From JACVRM01 sp036824245 (GTDB lineage Bacteria; Actinomycetota; Thermoleophilia; Gaiellales; Gaiellaceae): a stretch of 10,014 bases of DNA. The stretch lies in assembly GCA_036824245.1 (NCBI GenBank), contig DAITAO010000100.1, positions 1 to 10,014 on the forward strand. The letters run 5' to 3'. Of this stretch, positions 1 through 6,434 are shown in pieces. Within the stretch, counting starts at the first letter, position 1; each line of letters begins with the position of its first letter. The translations under genes were made by a program, and so were the position numbers. Below the pieces are notes generated by a model that did not search any database, was not told where the DNA came from, and saw nothing but the letters and a program-made list of their open reading frames with translations.

Positions 1-1303
1 CCAGCCGCGCCGCCCGCTCCTGCGCCACCGACGCGGCCGCCGCCGCGAGTCGGGCGTCCAGCCCCTTGGCGAGGAAGGCGGCCGCGATCCCCGTGAGCAC
101 GTCGCCCGTGCCTGCCGTGGCGAGCGCCGGCACGTTCGCGGCCCGAACGAGGACTCCCTGACCGGGCGCGCCGACGAGCGTGTCGGCGCCCTTGAGCAGA
201 ACGACGCAGTGGAACCTCTCGACCGCCTCGCCGAGCGCCTGCAGGCGATGCCCGCGAACCCAGCTCGACTCCCTGTCGAGCAGCCGGCCCAGCTCACCCT
301 CGTGCGGTGTCAGCAGCGTCGGCCCCTCGCGCTCGAACGGCTCCAGACCGTCGAGGGCGTCCGCGTCGACCACGGCCGGAAGGCTCGTCTCGGTCAGCAG
401 CCGCCGAACGAGCGCGCGACGCTCGTCAGAGCGGCCCAGGCCCGGCCCCAGCGCCAGCGCCGAGGAGCGTTCCGCCGCATCGAACACGTCCTCGAGCGAG
501 CGCTTGACCACCTCGAGCAGCACGGTCTCCAGCGTGGGCAGGCTCTCGTGCGGCGCCGCGACGGCCACGTAGCCGGCGTCGGCCCGGAACGCCGCCTGCG
601 CGGCCAAGCACGCCGCGCCCGTGTAACCCGGGGCGCCGCCGACGACGAGCACCGAGCCCGCCGTGTACTTGTTGTCCTCGTCGCGCTTGGCGGGCACGAG
701 CGCGAGGACGGCGTCCGTCACGAGACCGTTCTTCGTCTCCGCGTGCTGGAGCCCGATGTCGGCGACGACCACCTCGCCGGCGTGGAAGCGGCCCGGCGCG
801 ACGTGCAGCCCCACCTTTGGACCGTGGAAGGTGACCGTCACGTCGGCGCGCACGGCCGCGCCGGCGATCTCGCCCGTCGAGGCGTCGACTCCCGAGGGGA
901 TGTCGACAGCGGCAACCGGACACCCGAGAGCGCCGATCGCCTCGATCAGCCGCGCCGTGCCCGGGCGGGGCTCGCCGGCGAACCCGGTGCCGAATATGGC
1001 ATCGATGACGAGGTCGGGCTCGCCGAGCTGCTTCTCCTCGTCGTCCGGCTTCACATCGACGATCCGTGCGTCCTTACCCGCCTCCGTCAGCGCGCGGGCG
1101 GCCACACGCCCGTCGCCGCCGTTCGAGCCGGCCCCGCAGACTGCGGTCACTCGGCGCGCGTCGGGGAAGCGGCGCAGCACCTCCTCGGCGACGGCGCGCC
1201 CCGCGGCCTCCATCAGCTCGGGGGTCGTGTCGGGGTAGCCCGGGTACCGCTCCTCTGCCGCACGCATCTCGGTCGCCGTGTAGAGCGGCTCAAACAACGT
1301 CAT
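1..1303 (-). CDS. nnr: Bifunctional NAD(P)H-hydrate epimerase / ADP-dependent NAD(P)H-hydrate dehydratase, 3' end outside the window
   Basis: Repairs damaged NADHX and NADPHX: the N-terminal (YjeF_N, NnrE) domain epimerises the hydrates and the C-terminal (NnrD) domain dehydrates the S form with ADP, in the cytoplasm. Reading from the ATG at 1303, 434 codons are visible without a stop. NnrE signatures are LMEAAG (residues 30-35), the glycine-rich GAGSNGGDG (57-65) and VDIPSGVD (133-140). The second domain starts near residue 205 and shows VLVVGGAPGYTGA (218-230), LTPHEGE (331-337) and TAGTGDVLTG (396-405), where D401 matches the catalytic aspartate of the ribokinase-like fold. Family members are usually about 490-530 residues, so roughly 50-90 C-terminal residues lie off the left edge. 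The start lies inside the end of acpS (14-base overlap), which suggests translational coupling. Identification is firm. Confidence 0.95.
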   Translation of the reverse strand, partial: MTLFEPLYTATEMRAAEERYPGYPDTTPELMEAAGRAVAEEVLRRFPDARRVTAVCGAGSNGGDGRVAARALTEAGKDARIVDVKPDDEEKQLGEPDLVIDAIFGTGFAGEPRPGTARLIEAIGALGCPVAAVDIPSGVDASTGEIAGAAVRADVTVTFHGPKVGLHVAPGRFHAGEVVVADIGLQHAETKNGLVTDAVLALVPAKRDEDNKYTAGSVLVVGGAPGYTGAACLAAQAAFRADAGYVAVAAPHESLPTLETVLLEVVKRSLEDVFDAAERSSALALGPGLGRSDERRALVRRLLTETSLPAVVDADALDGLEPFEREGPTLLTPHEGELGRLLDRESSWVRGHRLQALGEAVERFHCVVLLKGADTLVGAPGQGVLVRAANVPALATAGTGDVLTGIAAAFLAKGLDARLAAAAASVAQERAARL

Positions 1304-1658
1304 CGCCGGCCACCGCGACTGCGGCGGCGAGCTCGCGCGAATGCGTCATGGAGAGGTCGACCGCGTCCGTGCCCGCACGTTCCGCCCACGCGCGCACGCG
1401 CCCCGAGAGCCGCACGGCGGGCTTCGGCCGGCCCTCGATCTCGACTTCCTGCCACGCCCAGGCGCGGGCGATGCCGAAGCCGAGCGCCTTGCCGACGGCT
1501 TCCTTGCCGGCGAAGCGCGCCGCGTAGTGCTGGGCGGGGTTGGGCCGCCCGTCGCAGTAGGCGCGCTCGGCCGCCGTGAAGCAGCGCTCGCGAAAACCCG
1601 GCCGCTCGAGCGCCCGCCGGATGCGCGCGATCTCGATCAGGTCGACGCCGACCGTCAT
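1290..1658 (-). CDS. acpS: Holo-[acyl-carrier-protein] synthase (4'-phosphopantetheinyl transferase)
   Basis: Transfers 4'-phosphopantetheine from CoA to the acyl carrier protein, activating fatty-acid synthesis. The 122-residue product is the usual AcpS length. Visible signatures are GVDLIEI at 4-10, with D6 as the Mg-binding aspartate, and RFAGKEAVGKAL at 48-59. E53 and K57 are spaced as E58 and K62 are in the E. coli enzyme. The C-terminal strand is SMTHS at 103-107. I chose the ATG at 1658 (MTVGVDL) because the family begins just before this motif; a further start 27 bases upstream would add nine residues with no family support. No strong ribosome-binding site is visible. The end overlaps the nnr start by 14 bases; acpS beside nnr is a common actinobacterial pairing. 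Confidence 0.95.
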   Translation of the reverse strand: MTVGVDLIEIARIRRALERPGFRERCFTAAERAYCDGRPNPAQHYAARFAGKEAVGKALGFGIARAWAWQEVEIEGRPKPAVRLSGRVRAWAERAGTDAVDLSMTHSRELAAAVAVAGDDVV

Positions 1659-1690
1659 GACTCGCACGCGACTTGCGCGACACACCCGTC

Positions 1691-1784
1691 ACGTTGCCTG
1701 GCACCGGCAGATCCACGGAGCAGACTGGTATCGCGGGCCACGCATGACACATTTGGAACTGTGCCTGGCACGATCAGGGCACCG
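1691..1784. repeat. Gap with two copies of a palindromic TGCCTGGCAC motif (REP-like)
   Basis: The 126-base gap between acpS and the HAD gene holds TGCCTGGCAC at 1695-1704 and GTGCCTGGCAC at 1761-1771. Each is a near-perfect inverted repeat (GTGCC / GGCAC around one base in the second copy). A third GGCAC at 1778-1782 can also pair with GTGCC at 1761-1765. The motif is placed just past the HAD stop codon, as extragenic palindromes often are. There is no T-run, so it is not a classic intrinsic terminator. I see no tRNA or ORF in the gap. That it belongs to a dispersed family is inference. Confidence 0.45.
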
Positions 1785-2558
1785 TCAGAGACGCGCGAGC
1801 CAGCCGGGCAGGCTGGCGATCGAGTCGAGCACGACGTCGGGCTCCGTGCGCGCGTGGTGGAGGTCCTGCTCGCGAAACTTGCCAGTGCGCACGAGTACCG
1901 TGCGTAGGCCCGCGGCGCGGCCGCCGGCCACGTCGCTCTCGAGGTCGTCGCCCACGATCCACGCCTGATCCGGATCGGCGTCGAGCGCCTCCAGCGCGGC
2001 GGCGAAGTACGCCGGGCTTGGTTTCCCCAGCACAGTGGCCTGAACCTGTGCGGCGTACTCCAGCCCGGCGACGAAGGCTCCCGAATCGAGCAGCGGCCCG
2101 CGCGACGTCTGCCACCAGCGGTTGCGGTGCAGGCAATACAGCTCCGCGCCCGCCTCGAGCTCGGCAAACGCACGCGCGAGGTTCGGGTAGGTGAACACGC
2201 GCCCGGTCTCGGATGTCTCGTCGGCGCCGCCGACCAGCACGGCGTCGGCCTCCTCGCCGACCAGCTCCATGCCTTCGAGATCGTCGACGATCGCCGCCAT
2301 CACGAGTCCGAGGACGCGTCGACCGGCAAGCGCGCGAGCGGCGGCGCCCGGTGTGGTCTGAACTTCGTCGTCTTCGACCGCGATGCCGAAGCCGCGCAAC
2401 TCGTCCGCCAGCGCACTCCTCGAGCGGGTCGTCGAGTTCGTGACGAAACGTAGCCGGTGGCCAGCGGCTCGCAGCCGCTCGACTGCTACTCCGGCGCCCG
2501 GCAGCGCCTCCCCCGATACATGGAGGACCCCGTCGACGTCGAGCAGAATGGCCGCCAT
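1785..2558 (-). CDS. HAD-IIA family phosphatase, LHPP-like (phospho-amino acid / pyrophosphate phosphatase-like)
   Basis: Cytoplasmic Mg-dependent phosphohydrolase of the haloacid dehalogenase superfamily, subfamily IIA, 257 residues. Motif I is LLDVDGVL (residues 5-12), with D7 as nucleophile and D9 as acid/base. Motif II is VTNS (39-42, T40). The motif III lysine is in GKPSP (178-182, K179), and motif IV is VGDDLESDV (202-210, D204/D205/D209). The cap lies between motifs II and III. The stretch around 143-170 (HRNRWWQ, GAFVAGLEYA) resembles the LHPP branch, which acts on phospholysine, phosphohistidine and pyrophosphate in animals; the bacterial substrate is unknown. I start at the ATG whose product begins directly with motif I. 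Longer in-frame readings run antisense through arfB. Its start codon overlaps that of arfB. It may be co-transcribed with acpS-nnr across the 126-base gap. Confidence 0.88.
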   Translation of the reverse strand: MAAILLDVDGVLHVSGEALPGAGVAVERLRAAGHRLRFVTNSTTRSRSALADELRGFGIAVEDDEVQTTPGAAARALAGRRVLGLVMAAIVDDLEGMELVGEEADAVLVGGADETSETGRVFTYPNLARAFAELEAGAELYCLHRNRWWQTSRGPLLDSGAFVAGLEYAAQVQATVLGKPSPAYFAAALEALDADPDQAWIVGDDLESDVAGGRAAGLRTVLVRTGKFREQDLHHARTEPDVVLDSIASLPGWLARL

Positions 2559-2559
2559 G
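2556..2559. other. Overlapping divergent start codons (CATG)
   Basis: The four bases CATG, inside the palindrome CCATGG, hold the start codon of arfB (ATG 2557-2559, plus) and that of the HAD gene (ATG 2558-2556, minus). With these starts the divergent genes have no intergenic DNA, so the promoter and leader of each must lie inside the other's coding region. An in-frame ATG at 2548-2550 is an alternative arfB start, which would lengthen the overlap. Neither start has a clear Shine-Dalgarno sequence. Confidence 0.7.
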
Positions 2560-2967
2560 GAACGCGACTTTATTCCGGTGACGCGCTCCCTTGCGCTGCC
2601 TCGCGCCGAGGTGGACCTCCGCTTCTCACGCTCGAGCGGTCCGGGCGGCCAGCACGCGCAGCGCACGGAGACCCGCGTCGAGGCTGTTTTCGACGTCGAG
2701 TCGTCCGAGACGCTGAGCGAGAAGCAGAAACAGCGTGTGATCGAGCGGCTCGGCCCAGTCGTGCGCGCGATCGCGCAGGACGAGCGCAGCCAGTGGCGGA
2801 ACCGCGAGCTGGCGCTGGAGCGCCTCGCGGAGCAGCTGCGCGACGCATTGCGGGTGCGGCGGGCGCGCCGCCCCACACGACCGACGGTGGCCTCGCGCGA
2901 GCGGCGGCTCGACGAGAAGCGACGCCGGGCGCAGGTCAAACGCTTGCGGCAGCCTCCTCCTGAGTGA
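2557..2967 (+). CDS. arfB: Alternative ribosome-rescue peptidyl-tRNA hydrolase ArfB (YaeJ/ICT1 family)
   Basis: Releases nascent chains from ribosomes stalled without a stop codon, using a GGQ catalytic loop and a basic tail that enters the empty mRNA channel. The 136-residue product matches the short ArfB class (about 140 residues) rather than full release factors, which carry a codon-recognition domain. Catalytic GGQ is at residues 30-32 within SGPGGQHAQRTET, followed by VEAVFDV. The usual Asn two residues after GGQH is replaced by Gln. The C-terminus is strongly basic and contains RRPTRPT and a run ending KRLR, the expected channel-binding tail. I start at MERDFIPV because the distance to GGQ fits the family; the in-frame ATG nine bases earlier (MAAMERD) is possible. 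The last 32 bases overlap the convergent M29 peptidase gene. Confidence 0.92.
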   Translation: MERDFIPVTRSLALPRAEVDLRFSRSSGPGGQHAQRTETRVEAVFDVESSETLSEKQKQRVIERLGPVVRAIAQDERSQWRNRELALERLAEQLRDALRVRRARRPTRPTVASRERRLDEKRRRAQVKRLRQPPPE

Positions 2968-4048
2968 ACGTCCACTTCCCGTCTTGCTGAACGATCTCGC
3001 CGTCACACTCGATCCGGCCACCGCCCCGCAGGTCTTTGACCATGTCCCAGTGCACGGCGCTGACGTTGGTGCCGCCCAGTTCGGGGAAGCCCGCGCCGAT
3101 GGCGAGATGGATCGTGCCGTACATCTTCTCGTCGAACAGCGTGTTGCGCATGTAACGGCGGATTCCCGGGTTGCAGCCGATCCCGAACTCGCCCAGCCGG
3201 CGCGCGCCTTCGTCGGCCTCCAGCACGCTCAGGAGGTAGTCCTCGCCGCTCCGGGCCGAGGCCTCCACGATGCGGCCCGCCTCGTACACGAAGCGCGGGT
3301 CGCGCACCTCACGGCCGACGCGTACGGCCGGGTACTCGCTGAACTCGACGACGCCCTCGACCGAGTCCTCAACCGGTGAGTAGAAGACCTCACCGCCCGG
3401 CATGTTGGCCCCCAGGGCGTCGATGCGGCCGGAGCGGCCCTCGAGGCTGAACCTGAGGTCGGTGCCGGCGCCCACGATGCGCACCTCGCCCGCCCGGTCG
3501 AACCGCTCTGCGATCGGCTCCATGCGCCGCCGCTCGGCATGCCAGTCGAGCAGGCAGGCTCCGTACAGGAAGTCCTCGAACTCACGCAGCGGCATCCCAG
3601 CGTCCTGAGCGAGCGCGGGCACCGGGAACTGGCAGCCGACCCACTTCAGGTCGTGAGTGAAGATGCGCGGCAGAATCGGCCGCATAGCCTCCCGGAGCAG
3701 TTGCTGGCGCTCGGAGGTCACGGCCAGCCCTTCCCGCGTGTTCTCGGGCGCGCGGATGCCGATCATCGCGTCGACCGTCTCGAGCGTGTGGCGTTCCGCC
3801 GGTGCCAGCTCGCGCAAGACCTCCTCGGGAGCCTCGACAGCCCAGGGTGTGTACGCCCACACCTCGGACTGCGCCGGCAGGATGCGCAGTAGCAGGTAGG
3901 CACCGCGGCGAGCGATCAGGCGCGCCACCTCGTCCACAAGCACGCCGGCAAGTGGGCTTGACCGGACAATCACCTGCCAGCCGGGTTGGACGTCCAGGCA
4001 GTCCTCGACGAGCAAGCGGGCGTACTGCGCCACGCGCGGATCGGCCAT
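2936..4048 (-). CDS. M29-family metallo-aminopeptidase (AmpS/PepS/AmpT type)
   Basis: Cytoplasmic dinuclear-metal exopeptidase that removes N-terminal residues from peptides; 370 residues, slightly short of the usual 400-415. The C-terminal catalytic half carries the expected ligand pattern: E220 in GGEVFYSP, E287 in LGEFGIG, H314 in TIHLAIG, and H333/D335 in VHWDMV, with Y310 nearby. The order and HxD pair agree with AmpT and AmpS (E250, E316, H345, H376, D378), so the enzyme looks active. The start at 4048 (MADPRVAQYARLLV) gives the normal M29 N-terminus; a longer reading frame upstream only runs through egtD. It begins five bases after the egtD stop with only a weak AGAG ahead, so it is probably coupled to egtD in one operon. 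Its 3' end overlaps arfB. Family assignment is firm; a role in ergothioneine metabolism is inference from position. Confidence 0.9.
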   Translation of the reverse strand: MADPRVAQYARLLVEDCLDVQPGWQVIVRSSPLAGVLVDEVARLIARRGAYLLLRILPAQSEVWAYTPWAVEAPEEVLRELAPAERHTLETVDAMIGIRAPENTREGLAVTSERQQLLREAMRPILPRIFTHDLKWVGCQFPVPALAQDAGMPLREFEDFLYGACLLDWHAERRRMEPIAERFDRAGEVRIVGAGTDLRFSLEGRSGRIDALGANMPGGEVFYSPVEDSVEGVVEFSEYPAVRVGREVRDPRFVYEAGRIVEASARSGEDYLLSVLEADEGARRLGEFGIGCNPGIRRYMRNTLFDEKMYGTIHLAIGAGFPELGGTNVSAVHWDMVKDLRGGGRIECDGEIVQQDGKWTFTQEEAAASV

Positions 4049-4053
4049 CGGCT

Positions 4054-5043
4054 CTAGGCGATGCGGGCGAGCACGAGCGCGAAGTCGCCGCTCGAGTGCT
4101 CCCACCAGGCGACCGACCCGAATCCCGCGTCGTGCAGCTCCCTCTCGAGCCCCGGGCGACGGAACTTGGCGCTGATCTCGGTGCGGAGCTCTTCGCCTGC
4201 CGCGAACTCGACGTCGAGCTGCAACGCGCCTACCGTCACCCTCTGCTCTTGCTCGGAGCGGAGCAGCATCTCGATCCACTCCTCACTCGCGTCCCAGCGC
4301 GCCACGTGCTCAAACCGCTCCGGCTCGAAGTCGGCGCCCAGCTCCCGGTTCAGGACGAGCAGCATGTTGCGGTTGAACGCTGCAGTCAGGCCGGAGGCGT
4401 CGTTATAGGCCGCTTCGAGACGCGCGACGTCCTTGACCAGGTCGGCGCCGAGCAAAAGCGCCTCGCCTTGGGTGAGAACGCCGGCCACGGCCCGCAGGAA
4501 GGCGCCGCGCTCCTGAGGCTTGAAGTTGCCGATCGTGCTGCCCAGGAACGCGATCATGCGGCGCCGGCCTTCCGGAAGCACCTCGAGATGACAGCCGAAG
4601 TCGCCGACCACCCCGTGCACCTCGATCTCCGGATACTCCTCCCGGATGGCCGCCGCGCTGTGGCGCAGGGTCTCCTCGCTCACGTCGAAGGGCACGAAGC
4701 GCCGCAGCGACCCGCGCGCTGCCAGGGCGTCGAGCAGGAGCCGCGTCTTCTCGGACGTGCCCGACCCGAGCTCGACAAGCGTGTTCGCGTCGGTCAACTC
4801 GGCTATCTCGACAGCCCGCTCGCGGAGCAGCTCGCGTTCGCGCTCCGTCAGGTAGTACTCGGGCAGACGGGTGATCGCCTCGAAGAGCTGTGAGCCGCGC
4901 TCGTCGTAGAACCACTGCGGCGAGAGCTCCTTGGGCACGCTGGTCAGGCCCTTCAGCACGTCGTCGCGAAGTGCACGCTCGCGCTCCTCGGGGCGATAGA
5001 GGACGTCGACGCGCGGGCGCGTGGGAGCGAACAGGTCAGCCAT
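4054..5043 (-). CDS. egtD: L-histidine N-alpha-methyltransferase EgtD
   Basis: SAM-dependent enzyme that trimethylates the alpha-amino group of histidine to hercynine, the first committed step of ergothioneine synthesis. The 329 residues match the family (about 320). The SAM-binding motif is ELGSGTSEKT at 91-100. All five histidine-site residues known from Mycobacterium smegmatis EgtD (Y56, N166, Y206, E282, S284) are present here at a constant offset of seven: Y63 in PEYYLTERE, N173 in TIGNFKP, Y213 in AAYNDASG, E289 and S291 in RTEISAKF. The E/S pair sets specificity for histidine, so this should be true EgtD rather than a relative with another substrate. It starts 19 bases after the egtB stop and ends five bases before the M29 gene. 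Function can be stated with high confidence. Confidence 0.97.
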   Translation of the reverse strand: MADLFAPTRPRVDVLYRPEERERALRDDVLKGLTSVPKELSPQWFYDERGSQLFEAITRLPEYYLTERERELLRERAVEIAELTDANTLVELGSGTSEKTRLLLDALAARGSLRRFVPFDVSEETLRHSAAAIREEYPEIEVHGVVGDFGCHLEVLPEGRRRMIAFLGSTIGNFKPQERGAFLRAVAGVLTQGEALLLGADLVKDVARLEAAYNDASGLTAAFNRNMLLVLNRELGADFEPERFEHVARWDASEEWIEMLLRSEQEQRVTVGALQLDVEFAAGEELRTEISAKFRRPGLERELHDAGFGSVAWWEHSSGDFALVLARIA

Positions 5044-5062
5044 GGCTCATTTCGAGGAGCCC

Positions 5063-6388
5063 TTAGACATCGCGTGCGCACCGGAAGCCGGCGAAGATCT
5101 GGCGCCGGATCGGGAAGTCCCAGTTGCGGAAGGTCGTGCGGATGGCGAACGGGTGCGTCGCCCAGGAGCCGCCGCGTAGCACCTTGTAGTCCGAGCCGAA
5201 GAAGACCTCCGAGTACTCGCGGTACGGGAAGGCTTCGAAGCCCGGGTAGGGCAGGAAGGCGGACGAAGTCCACTCCCACACGTCGCCGACCAGCTGCTCG
5301 CAGCCCCATGGGCTCGCGCCGCCGGGGAAGCCGCCGACCGGTGCCGGCCCGAAGCGAAGCCCTCCCAGGTTGCCGTGCTGCGGCGCGGGCTCGTCGTCGC
5401 CCCACGGATAGCGCCGCTTGGCGCCGCCGGGGTGCCACGAAGCGGCCTTCTCCCACTCCGCCTCGGTCGGCAGCCGCTTGCCTGCCCAGCGCGCGAATGC
5501 ATCGGCCTCGTACCAGCACACGTGCTGCACCGGCTCGTCGGGCGGCACGGACTCCCAGCGTCCGAAGCGCCGGCGCTCCCAGCCGCCCGGGCTCCGGCGC
5601 CAGAACCCAGGATGCTCGACAGAGGCCTCGCTGCGCCATGCCCAACCCGCCTCGTCCCATTGGCGCCGGTCTTCGTAGCCGCCCGTCTCGACGAACTCGA
5701 GGTAGGCGGCGTTCGTGACCGGCAACGTGTCGATCCAGAAGGCAGGCAGGTCGACCTCGTGAGCCCGCCGCTCGTTGTCGTACGCCCACGGCTCGTCCTC
5801 CGCGCCCATCACGAAGGGCCCCGCCTCGACAAGCACCTCGTCCCGCTCCGGCACACGGCCGGGCGGAGCCGGCGGCTCGCTGACCGGATAGGGCGCGTCA
5901 CGCAGCTGGAGCGTGCCGAGCATCGTCTCGATGTGCTGGTGCTCGTGCTGGACGAGCATCCGGTAGACGAACCCGTCCCTGAGCAGAGGGTCGCCCGCGA
6001 GCTCGAGACTCTCGAGAAGCTCGAGCGCACGGCTGCGAACGTCCGCCGCATACAGGCGGGCCTGCTCGGGTGTGAGCAGATCGAGCGCCGCGCGCTCGGA
6101 GCGCTCGTGCGAGAACGCGTTGTAGAGATCGTCGAGATGCCGCTCGGCCGAGCCGGCACCCCCCAGAGAGCGAACGAGCCAGAGCTCCTCGAAGTGCGCA
6201 CAGTGCGCGAGATCCCAGACGAGCGGCGACATGAGCGCGGAGTGCTGGCGGCGCAAGTCGGCGTCGGACACCGGAGCGAGCAGCTCGAGCGTGCGGCGGC
6301 GAGCCGCTTGGAGCGCCGCGGCGATCTCGTCCTTCGACGGGGCGGGTGCGGTGGCGACCGCCCCGCCGCTATCTGCGGCCTGGCTCAC
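5063..6388 (-). CDS. egtB: Hercynine oxygenase EgtB (iron-dependent sulfoxide synthase)
   Basis: Non-haem iron enzyme that uses O2 to join hercynine to a thiol donor, forming the C-S bond of ergothioneine. It has 441 residues in the typical order: a DinB-like helical domain (about 20-165), then a formylglycine-enzyme-like/C-lectin domain (about 185-440). The iron-binding histidines are H62 in WDLAHCAHFEELWL and H148/H152 in the HEHQH motif, matching H51, H134 and H138 of the M. thermoresistibile enzyme. R96/R99 (HERSERA) and D424/R428 (NWDFPIRR) have the spacing of the residues described there as holding gamma-glutamylcysteine (R87/R90, D416/R420). I infer the gamma-glutamylcysteine-using type rather than the cysteine-using type. 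The GTG start at 6388 is the only reasonable one; it lacks a clear ribosome-binding site. First gene of the egtB-egtD-M29 operon. Confidence 0.95.
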   Translation of the reverse strand: MSQAADSGGAVATAPAPSKDEIAAALQAARRRTLELLAPVSDADLRRQHSALMSPLVWDLAHCAHFEELWLVRSLGGAGSAERHLDDLYNAFSHERSERAALDLLTPEQARLYAADVRSRALELLESLELAGDPLLRDGFVYRMLVQHEHQHIETMLGTLQLRDAPYPVSEPPAPPGRVPERDEVLVEAGPFVMGAEDEPWAYDNERRAHEVDLPAFWIDTLPVTNAAYLEFVETGGYEDRRQWDEAGWAWRSEASVEHPGFWRRSPGGWERRRFGRWESVPPDEPVQHVCWYEADAFARWAGKRLPTEAEWEKAASWHPGGAKRRYPWGDDEPAPQHGNLGGLRFGPAPVGGFPGGASPWGCEQLVGDVWEWTSSAFLPYPGFEAFPYREYSEVFFGSDYKVLRGGSWATHPFAIRTTFRNWDFPIRRQIFAGFRCARDV

Positions 6389-6434
6389 AGTGGGGCGCCG
6401 GGACTGTAAAGGAAACGGGAAGAATCGGGCAAAC
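6389..6434. promoter_or_regulatory. 46-base divergent control region between egtB and the ATP-grasp gene
   Basis: This is the only DNA that can drive both the egt operon and the divergent ligase gene from an intergenic position. On the minus strand TTGCCC (6432-6427), a 16-base spacer and TTTACA (6410-6405) form a weak promoter candidate that would leave egtB with a leader of only about ten bases, consistent with its lack of a Shine-Dalgarno site. On the plus strand the purine run GGAAACGGGAAG (6411-6422) is the likely ribosome-binding site for the ligase, somewhat far (12 bases) from its GTG. No operator palindrome is evident. Confidence 0.35.

Noticed and set aside
209..1579. 456-codon open frame on the plus strand opposite nnr and acpS
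   Set aside because: Arg-rich antisense of two firmly identified genes, with no motif of its own.
1659..1784. Possible tRNA, small RNA or intrinsic terminator in the acpS-HAD gap
   Set aside because: No cloverleaf with a T-loop GTTC and no hairpin followed by a T-run on either strand; only the short palindromic repeats are supported.
2559..2975. N-terminal extension of the HAD phosphatase by 139 residues (open frame to 2975)
   Set aside because: The extension is Arg/Ser-rich antisense of arfB; HAD motif I begins immediately at the ATG at 2558, as expected for the family.
4049..4279. Longer M29 peptidase start at 4279
   Set aside because: The extra 77 residues are an Arg-rich out-of-frame reading of the egtD 3' end; the M29 N-terminus begins at MADPRV.
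3802..4893. 363-codon open frame on the plus strand opposite egtD
   Set aside because: Antisense shadow of egtD and M29; no domain signature.
5375..6409. 344-codon open frame on the plus strand opposite egtB
   Set aside because: Antisense shadow of egtB; composition reflects the mirrored GC-rich third codon positions.
6231..6434. ATG at 6231 as start of the ATP-grasp gene
   Set aside because: It would read antisense through the egtB 5' end and the divergent promoter; the Rossmann strand starts at GTG 6435 behind a purine-rich site.
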